Shown piece after piece: positions 1 to 4,838 of a DNA stretch of 11,054 nt. How positions within the stretch are numbered: the stretch's first letter is position 1; each line of letters opens with the position of its first letter. Below the pieces are notes generated by a model. That model searched no databases. It saw nothing but the letters and a program-made list of their open reading frames with translations, and was not told the DNA's origin. The DNA is from Paracoccaceae bacterium (GTDB lineage Bacteria > Pseudomonadota > Alphaproteobacteria > Rhodobacterales > Rhodobacteraceae), in the NCBI GenBank assembly GCA_003545125.1, contig DQCI01000273.1, forward strand, positions 17,706 through 28,759, read 5' to 3'. A program made the translations under genes and the position numbers.

Positions 1-24
1 CGGCCCAGAATCCGGCCCAGAATC
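1..24 (+). repeat. 12-bp direct repeat, two copies
   Basis: CGGCCCAGAATC occurs at 1-12 and again at 13-24, followed by a partial third copy (TGGCC). It lies within the coding tail of the upstream gene and encodes the AQNP/AQNL repetition. It may extend to the left beyond the window. Confidence 0.7.
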
Positions 25-59
25 TGGCCGAGACACCGCCGGTGCCGCCCGCCACATGA
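1..59 (+). CDS. 3' end of an upstream gene (partial, unidentified)
   Basis: The frame whose codons begin at position 3 is open from the window edge to a TGA at 57-59 and reads AQNPAQNLAETPPVPPAT. The stop overlaps the next start in an ATGA arrangement, the usual sign of a co-transcribed, translationally coupled upstream gene. The visible part is a Pro/Ala-rich tail with a short AQN repeat, typical of a disordered C-terminus. No domain is visible, so the product cannot be named. The call rests on the ATGA overlap and the lack of any other ribosome binding site for the following gene. Confidence 0.5.
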   Translation, partial: AQNPAQNLAETPPVPPAT

Positions 60-2728
60 CCTCGAACCTGCTCATCTTCGTCAGCCTGCTCTACGTGGCC
101 TTCCTGTTCTCGGTCGCCTTCGTCGCCGAACGGCAGGCCCGGCTGGGCGGCGGCGGCTGGTTGCGCTCGCCGCTGGTCTACACCCTGTCGCTGTCGATCT
201 ACTGCACCGCCTGGACCTTCTACGGCGCCGTCGGCTATGCCGCCCGGTCCGGGCTGGAATTCGTCACCATCTATCTCGGCCCCACCCTCGTCCTGGTCGG
301 CTGGTGGTGGGTTCTGCGCAAGCTGGTCCGGATCGGCCGCGCCCAGCGGATCACCTCGGTGGCCGACCTGATCTCGTCGCGCTACGGCAAGTCGACCCTG
401 CTCGGCGTGATCGTGACCCTGCTCGCGGTGATCGGCACCACCCCTTACATCGCGCTCCAGCTCCAGTCGGTGACCCTGTCGCTTGCGGTTTTCACCGACG
501 ATCCCGGCGGCGCGCCGGCCACCGCGCTCTGGGTCGCCGCCGGCCTCGCCGCGTTCACGGTGATCTTCGGCACCCGCAGCCTCGACGTGAACGAACGCCA
601 CCACGGTGTCGTCACCGCCATCGCGGTCGAGGCGGTGGTCAAGCTCGTGGCCCTGCTGGCGGTGGGGATCTTCGTTGTCTGGGGCGTTGCCGGCGGCCCC
701 GGCGAGGTGGCCCGCGTGATCGAGGCATCACCCATCGCCGACTGGCGCATCGACAGCGGGCGCTGGGCGACGCTCACCTTCCTCTCGGCCGCCGCCTTCC
801 TGACCTTGCCGCGCATGTTCCAGGTGCTGGTGGTCGAAAACGTCGAGGAAAACCAGCTCGTCACCGCCTCCTGGGCCTTCCCGCTGTATCTGTTCCTGAT
901 GAGCCTGTTCGTGGTCCCGATCGCCGCCGTCGGCCTGACCCTCTCGCCGCAAGGCGCCAACCCCGACCTTTTCGTGCTCACCGTGCCGCTCGCCGAGGGC
1001 CGCGACGGGCTCGCGATGCTCGCCTTCCTCGGCGGCTTCTCCTCGGCCACCTCGATGGTCATCGTCGCCGCCATCGCGCTCTCGACCATGGTCTCCAACC
1101 ACATCGTTATGCCGGTCTGGCTCTCCTTGCGCGTCGGCGGCGCCAGCGTTTCAGGCGATGTCCGCAACGTCGTGCTGATGGCGCGGCGGGTCTCGATCGG
1201 GGTTGTGCTGGCGCTTGGCTATTTCTATTACCGCCTGTCGGGCGGGGGCACCGCGCTCGCCGCCATCGGTCTCATCTCTTTCGCCGGTATCGCCCAGGTC
1301 CTGCCGGCGATGCTGGGCGGGCTGTTCTGGCGCGGAGCGACCCGGGTCGGCGCTGCGTCGGGCCTGGTTGTGGGCTTCGCAATCTGGGCCTACGCGCTCT
1401 TCCTCCCCTCTTTCGGCCCGGCCCTGTTCAGCCCCACATTGATGGCGGAGGGCCCATTCGGGATCGGCTGGCTGCGCCCGCAGGCCTTCTTCGGAATCGA
1501 CGGGCTCGATCCGGTGGTCCATGCCTTCCTCTGGTCGATGGGGTTCAACGCCCTGTTCTTCTTCACCTTTTCGATCGCCTCCTTTCCGACCCCGCTGGAA
1601 CGGTTGCAGGGCGCGCAATTCGTCAACGTCTTCCAACACTCGCGGCACGCGCGCGGCTGGGCCCGCGGCACCGCCGAAGCAGAAGACCTGCTCATCATGG
1701 CGCAGCGGATCATGGGCGGCGCCGAGGCCCAGGCGCTGTTTCGCGACCAGGCGACGGCCCAGGGCAAGTCGGGATATCTGCCCGACACCACGCCCGATTT
1801 CCTCCAACGGCTGGAACGCGAGCTCTCAGGCTCGGTGGGCGCGGCGACAGCGCACGCGATGGTCGGCCAACTCGTCGGCGGCGCCGCGGTTTCTGTCGAT
1901 GACCTGATGGCGGTGGCCGACGAGGCACAGCAGATCCTTGAGTATTCGTCCCAGCTAGAGGCGAAGTCGGTAGAGCTCACAAGAACGGCCCGTAAGCTTC
2001 AGGAAGCCAACGAAAAACTCACCCAACTATCGATCCAGAAAGACGCCTTCCTGAGCCAGATCAGCCACGAATTGCGCACGCCGATGACCTCGATCCGCGC
2101 GTTCTCCGAAATCCTGCGCGATGGCGGGCTCGGGCCGCCGGACCAGGCCAGATACGCCGGTATCATCAAGGATGAGGCGATCCGGCTCACCCGGTTGTTG
2201 GACGATTTGCTCGATCTCAGCGTGTTGGAGGCCGGCCAGGTCTCGCTCAATATCCAGCCCGCCAGCCTCGCCGACGTGATCGACAGCGCCGTGGCGGCAG
2301 CCTCGAGCGCCGGGGTGGCCAAGCGGCTCGAGATCCGCCGGGATCCGGCCCGTGAGGCGCTGATCGTCGAGAGCGACCCGGACCGGTTGGCCCAGGTCTT
2401 CATCAACCTGATCGCCAATGCGGCCAAGTATTGCGACGCCGACACACCGCGCCTGACCATCTGGGTGAGCCGCCGGGACGATCTGCTCATGGTCGATTTC
2501 GTCGACAACGGATCCGGGATTCCGGAAGAAAGCCAGGCCGTGATCTTCGAGAAATTCTCGCGGCTCAGCGACCAGCAGAAGGCGGGCGGCGCCGGGCTCG
2601 GGCTCGCGATCTGCCGTGAGGTCATGGCCAAGCTCGGCGGCGGGGTCACCTATCTGCCCGGACAGGGCGGCACCGCGTTTCGGGTGACCCTGCCCGCGGA
2701 CGAAAAGACCGTTGCACAAAGCCCGTGA
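56..2728 (+). CDS. Sensor histidine kinase with N-terminal sodium/solute symporter (SSS) domain, CbrA-like
   Basis: This is a membrane sensor kinase of 890 residues. Residues about 1-520 form roughly 12-13 hydrophobic segments resembling the sodium:solute symporter family (e.g. YCTAWTFYGAVG, TPYIALQLQSV). A soluble stretch (about 540-610) resembles the STAC-type linker of CbrA-like kinases, and a charged coiled coil (about 630-660) leads into HisKA. The kinase core is complete: phospho-acceptor His671 in SHELRTPMTS, N box Asn788, G1 box DNGSGIP (817-823), F box IFEKF (830-834) and G2 box GGAGLGLAI (from 844). No PAS or receiver domain is visible. The ATG at 56 has no Shine-Dalgarno but overlaps the previous stop (ATGA), and no earlier in-frame start exists in the window, so coupling is inferred. 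By family knowledge such proteins couple solute binding or transport to a response regulator. The ligand and partner regulator are unknown here; the regulator may be upstream. Confidence 0.93.
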   Translation: MTSNLLIFVSLLYVAFLFSVAFVAERQARLGGGGWLRSPLVYTLSLSIYCTAWTFYGAVGYAARSGLEFVTIYLGPTLVLVGWWWVLRKLVRIGRAQRITSVADLISSRYGKSTLLGVIVTLLAVIGTTPYIALQLQSVTLSLAVFTDDPGGAPATALWVAAGLAAFTVIFGTRSLDVNERHHGVVTAIAVEAVVKLVALLAVGIFVVWGVAGGPGEVARVIEASPIADWRIDSGRWATLTFLSAAAFLTLPRMFQVLVVENVEENQLVTASWAFPLYLFLMSLFVVPIAAVGLTLSPQGANPDLFVLTVPLAEGRDGLAMLAFLGGFSSATSMVIVAAIALSTMVSNHIVMPVWLSLRVGGASVSGDVRNVVLMARRVSIGVVLALGYFYYRLSGGGTALAAIGLISFAGIAQVLPAMLGGLFWRGATRVGAASGLVVGFAIWAYALFLPSFGPALFSPTLMAEGPFGIGWLRPQAFFGIDGLDPVVHAFLWSMGFNALFFFTFSIASFPTPLERLQGAQFVNVFQHSRHARGWARGTAEAEDLLIMAQRIMGGAEAQALFRDQATAQGKSGYLPDTTPDFLQRLERELSGSVGAATAHAMVGQLVGGAAVSVDDLMAVADEAQQILEYSSQLEAKSVELTRTARKLQEANEKLTQLSIQKDAFLSQISHELRTPMTSIRAFSEILRDGGLGPPDQARYAGIIKDEAIRLTRLLDDLLDLSVLEAGQVSLNIQPASLADVIDSAVAAASSAGVAKRLEIRRDPAREALIVESDPDRLAQVFINLIANAAKYCDADTPRLTIWVSRRDDLLMVDFVDNGSGIPEESQAVIFEKFSRLSDQQKAGGAGLGLAICREVMAKLGGGVTYLPGQGGTAFRVTLPADEKTVAQSP

Positions 2729-2752
2729 AGCGGGTCGGGAATTCGGCCGGCA

Positions 2753-2767
2753 TTAACCAATTCTGAA
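2753..2767 (+). promoter_or_regulatory. Possible CtrA-like site (imperfect)
   Basis: TTAA at 2753-2756, seven bases, then TGAA at 2764-2767 matches the alphaproteobacterial CtrA consensus TTAA-N7-TTAA at seven of eight positions. The left half also reads TTAACCA, like the known half site. It sits 49 bases before a FliM/FliN-like gene, and flagellar genes are common CtrA targets. One mismatch and an AT-containing gap mean it could be chance. Confidence 0.25.
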
Positions 2768-2774
2768 GGTTGAG

Positions 2775-2819
2775 ATGCGAGCCTCACGGCAAGGAGAACC
2801 CCGGGTGCTGAACGAATGA
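2775..2819 (+). CDS. Possible 14-codon leader ORF overlapping the fliM-like start
   Basis: The ATG at 2775 is preceded by GAAGG (2765-2769) with a 5-base spacer. The frame encodes MRASRQGEPRVLNE, and its TGA (2817-2819) overlaps the downstream ATG (2816-2818) as ATGA. A second strong site, AAGGAG (2791-2796), is 8 bases from an in-frame GTG at 2805, which would give a 4-codon version ending at the same stop. This AAGGAG is 19 bases from the fliM-like ATG, too far for direct use. The layout suggests translational coupling through a tiny ORF, but there is no conservation evidence. Confidence 0.35.
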   Translation: MRASRQGEPRVLNE

Positions 2820-3925
2820 CCACAGAGGCGCAGCCCAGTGCAATGCGGCGCAAAGCCGGCGTCGGCCGGCCACCGCCCGAAATCGGACGGCTCACCGCCG
2901 CCAAGGCGGTGCGCGCGGCCGTCGTTCAGGCGGCCGACGAGGTCGCGGGCCTCGCGGCCACCGCCGGTCTCGTCGACGAAAGCCGCACCACGTTGGCGCC
3001 ATTCATCGAGGCGCTGCCGGACCCGGCGCTGCTGGCGCTGGTCGAGGGGCCGGGCATGCGCTTCGGCCTGGTGGTTCTCGATGCCCAGGCCGTGGCAGCG
3101 CTGATCGAGATGCAGACCACCGGGCGCGTTGTGGCCCGACCGGCCGAGCCCCGCCCCCCGACCCGAACCGACGCGATCATGTGCGCCGACTTTATCGACC
3201 GGTGGCTCGAACTGGTCGAGCAACGCGCGGCCGAGGTCGAGCTGGAGGTGGCGCCGGCGATGTCGGGGTTCCGCTACGGCCTCGCCCTGGCCGAGACGCG
3301 GGCGATTGTGATGACGCTCGAAGACATCCCCTACCGCGCGTTCCGCTTCGAAATCGATCTCGGCCGCGGCGCCAAGTCGGGGGCGATGCAGATCCTGCTG
3401 CCGTTCGACCCGCCGGGGACAATCCGCGCCGGGGCCGCCGAAACCGCGGCCTTCGCCGACGCGATGCGCGCTCAGGTTCTCGAAACGCAGGCGGTCCTGA
3501 CGGCGACGCTCTTCAAGCGGCGGATGACGCTGGCCGAAGTCGCCCGCTTCGATGTCGGCACGCGCCTCGTCCTGCCGCGCGCGGCGCTCACCAGTATCGG
3601 CGTCGAGGCGCTGGACGGGACGGTGGTCGCCGAGGGTCGGCTCGGGCAGGTGAACGGACACCGTGCGGTTCGCCTGACCGTGCCGGGTGCCACAGGCGCT
3701 CCCGTTGCGGACTTGGGCGCGGCGCCATTGGCCGCGCTGCAAGCCCGGCCACCCGCTCTGGACCTTCCGGCCCCTCATCTGCCAAACGCGGATCTTCCCG
3801 CCCCCGATCCGTCCGCCCCCGATCAGAAGGGGCTGAGCGGTCTCGGCCCGGACAATCCCGGCGCGACGTCCTTGCGACCCGACGATCTCGGGGATCTTGG
3901 CGATCTGGGCAGCCTCGGCGCGTGA
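2816..3925 (+). CDS. FliM/FliN-family flagellar motor switch-like protein (SpoA domain)
   Basis: This 369-residue protein has a C-terminal FliM/FliN SpoA-type domain at about residues 222-290: a helix with the segment ATLFKRRMTLAEVARFDVG, then the hydrophobic strand pattern ending GRLGQVNGHRAVRLT. Residues 26-215 resemble a diverged FliM middle region. SpoA domains build the cytoplasmic C-ring that switches flagellar rotation, or related type III secretion rings. Residues 291-369 are a low-complexity Pro/Asp-rich tail ending in DLG-DLG-DLG-SLG. Typical FliM is about 320-330 residues and carries an N-terminal CheY-binding LSQxEID motif, which I do not see here. No other flagellar gene is in the window, so it is an isolated paralogue. 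The ATG at 2816 is chosen because it overlaps a leader ORF stop; Met10 (ATG 2843) is an alternative. The fold assignment is fairly secure, the role in motility is inferred. Confidence 0.8.
   Translation: MTTEAQPSAMRRKAGVGRPPPEIGRLTAAKAVRAAVVQAADEVAGLAATAGLVDESRTTLAPFIEALPDPALLALVEGPGMRFGLVVLDAQAVAALIEMQTTGRVVARPAEPRPPTRTDAIMCADFIDRWLELVEQRAAEVELEVAPAMSGFRYGLALAETRAIVMTLEDIPYRAFRFEIDLGRGAKSGAMQILLPFDPPGTIRAGAAETAAFADAMRAQVLETQAVLTATLFKRRMTLAEVARFDVGTRLVLPRAALTSIGVEALDGTVVAEGRLGQVNGHRAVRLTVPGATGAPVADLGAAPLAALQARPPALDLPAPHLPNADLPAPDPSAPDQKGLSGLGPDNPGATSLRPDDLGDLGDLGSLGA
3798..3919 (+). repeat. Coding low-complexity repeats in the fliM-like 3' end
   Basis: Two copies of CCGCCCCCGATC lie at 3798-3809 and 3813-3824 (15-base period, encoding PAPDP/SAPDQ). 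Four degenerate 9-base units of the form GATCTNGGN lie at 3884-3919 and encode DLG, DLG, DLG, SLG. Both arrays stay in frame and make the disordered tail. Confidence 0.7.
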
Positions 3926-3947
3926 GGCCCCCGAGATGACCGGGGCC
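3926..3947 (+). terminator. GC-rich hairpin directly after the fliM-like stop
   Basis: GGCCCC (3926-3931) pairs with GGGGCC (3942-3947) around a 10-base loop, starting at the base after the TGA. There is no T-tract, so it is a plausible weak terminator or 3'-end stabiliser rather than a textbook intrinsic terminator. A second hairpin (CGGGCG/CGCCCG, loop TTGG, 4023-4038) lies farther downstream in the same 214-base gap. Confidence 0.4.
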
Positions 3948-4068
3948 GACCGGCGGCCCGCGGCGCGCGTCCACCGCGCATGCACGCAAGCGACAGGTCT
4001 CCATTGCAGGCGTCGATCCGCCCGGGCGTTGGCGCCCGCGGTCCGCGGCGACCCTGTCGCGCCCTCGC

Positions 4069-4082
4069 TTGACATGGGTCAA
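4069..4082 (+). promoter_or_regulatory. FNR/FnrL-type binding site upstream of the dksA-like gene
   Basis: TTGACATGGGTCAA is a perfect inverted repeat of TTGAC with a 4-base spacer, matching the FNR/FnrL consensus TTGAY-N4-RTCAA. If the weak -10-like hexamer CAGGAT (4106-4111) is used, the start would be near 4118 and the site centre (4075.5) near -42. That is the classic class II activator position, with a start codon about 22 bases downstream of the RNA start. The first six bases (TTGACA) also equal a sigma-70 -35 hexamer, so a repressor-like geometry is not excluded. Confidence 0.65.
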
Positions 4083-4139
4083 AGCACAGGTTCTGCAAGC
4101 AAGGGCAGGATGTCATGGGTTCAAGGAGATTGATGGCAG

Positions 4140-4466
4140 ATGGTCGACACCGCAAAATACCGCGAGGTGCTCGAAGCGCGCCTGACGGAATTGCAGGCAC
4201 GCCTGCAGGAGATCGACGAGGCGCTCGATAGCCATCAGTCGAAGGATTGGGAAGAGCTCGCGACCGAACGCGAAGGCGATGAGGTGCTCGAGCAGATGGG
4301 ATCGAGCGGCAGGGTCGAGATCACAAAGATCAAGGCCGCGCTCGATCGGGTGGACGAAGGCGAATTCGGCTATTGCGTGAGCTGCGGCGACGAGATCTCA
4401 GCCGAACGGCTCGACGTGGTGCCGCACACGCCGTTCTGCCGGAACTGCGCCGACAAGCGCGGCTGA
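4140..4466 (+). CDS. DksA/TraR-family C4 zinc-finger protein
   Basis: This 108-residue RNA-polymerase secondary-channel regulator is of the DksA/TraR type, which by family knowledge tunes initiation with ppGpp. An N-terminal helical region (about 5-75) forms the coiled coil. The tip carries D36-x-x-E39-x-A41, corresponding to DxxDxA of E. coli DksA with one Asp changed to Glu. The zinc finger is Cys79-x2-Cys82-x17-Cys100-x2-Cys103 (FGYCVSCGD ... PFCRNC). It is shorter than E. coli DksA (151 residues) because the N-terminal part is reduced. The start at 4140 lies 11 bases after AAGGAG (4123-4128). An ATG at 4133 is better spaced but opens a different frame that stops after about 31 codons. An FNR-type site is just upstream, suggesting oxygen control. 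A 69-residue gene follows after 27 bases, probably on the same transcript. Orthologue or paralogue of DksA proper cannot be decided from the sequence. Confidence 0.92.
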   Translation: MVDTAKYREVLEARLTELQARLQEIDEALDSHQSKDWEELATEREGDEVLEQMGSSGRVEITKIKAALDRVDEGEFGYCVSCGDEISAERLDVVPHTPFCRNCADKRG

Positions 4467-4493
4467 CCGGCCCGACCGGGAAAGGAGAGAAGA

Positions 4494-4703
4494 ATGGCGC
4501 ATGAACAGCTTCTGGCGGCTGTCGCGGCCCTGCTTGACGATCTGGCGGCGCGCCCCGAAGATCGTGTCCTGCTGCGAGAGCAACTACGCCGGAAGATCGG
4601 CGAGATGCGCGCGCAGGGCCTGCCGGTGCCGGCCGAACTCCTGCAATACGAGGACGACCCCTCGGCCGAGACCGACGACTTCTTCGACAACATGCCGATC
4701 TGA
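4494..4703 (+). CDS. Small acidic-tailed protein, function unknown
   Basis: A 69-residue frame has a good ribosome binding site (AAAGGAGAG, about 4480-4488) and lies 27 bases after the dksA-like stop, so the two are likely one operon. The first about 40 residues are predicted helical and amphipathic (QLLAAVAALLDDLAAR, then a basic patch REQLRRKIGEMR). A turn with GLPVPAEL follows, and the end is strongly acidic and aromatic (YEDD..ETDDFFDNM). There are no cysteines, membrane segments or signal peptide. I do not recognise a named family. Codon use matches its neighbours. Coupling to the dksA-like gene suggests, but does not prove, a role in the same regulatory response. Confidence 0.75.
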   Translation: MAHEQLLAAVAALLDDLAARPEDRVLLREQLRRKIGEMRAQGLPVPAELLQYEDDPSAETDDFFDNMPI

Positions 4704-4725
4704 TCCCGAAAACGCCCGTGCAACA

Positions 4726-4746
4726 CCCCGTGGAGTGACCGCGGGG
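4726..4746 (+). terminator. Hairpin between the small gene and the fadJ-like gene
   Basis: CCCCGTGG (4726-4733) pairs with CCGCGGGG (4739-4746) around AGTGA: an 8-bp stem with one G-T wobble, 23 bases after the stop codon at 4703. No T-run follows, so it may be a weak terminator or an mRNA 3'-end stabiliser for the dksA-like transcript. Confidence 0.4.
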
Positions 4747-4838
4747 CGATGTTGCAGATCGGCTTTGGGATTGTCTTATTCACCCAATACCTTAAGGTTG
4801 TGCCATCGAATTCGGGCGAAAGGGCTGTCGAGGCTGAG

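Noticed and set aside
304..1902. Long + strand open frame of 532 codons inside the kinase gene
   Set aside because: Arg/Pro-rich shadow translation of the kinase in another frame. High GC keeps alternative frames open, and no domain is visible.
2753..4075. Long minus-strand open frame of 440 codons opposite the fliM-like gene
   Set aside because: Antisense shadow with Arg/Gly/His-rich content. The + strand gene has a recognisable SpoA domain.
4133..4235. Short frame starting at ATG 4133 with the best-spaced Shine-Dalgarno
   Set aside because: Only about 31 codons and out of frame with the clear zinc-finger protein. It may compete weakly for initiation but is not supported as a gene.
4749..4838. 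30-residue N-terminal extension of the fadJ-like protein
   Set aside because: No ribosome binding site at 4749, it overlaps nothing conserved, and the ATG at 4839 begins a normal crotonase N-terminus with GAGG upstream.
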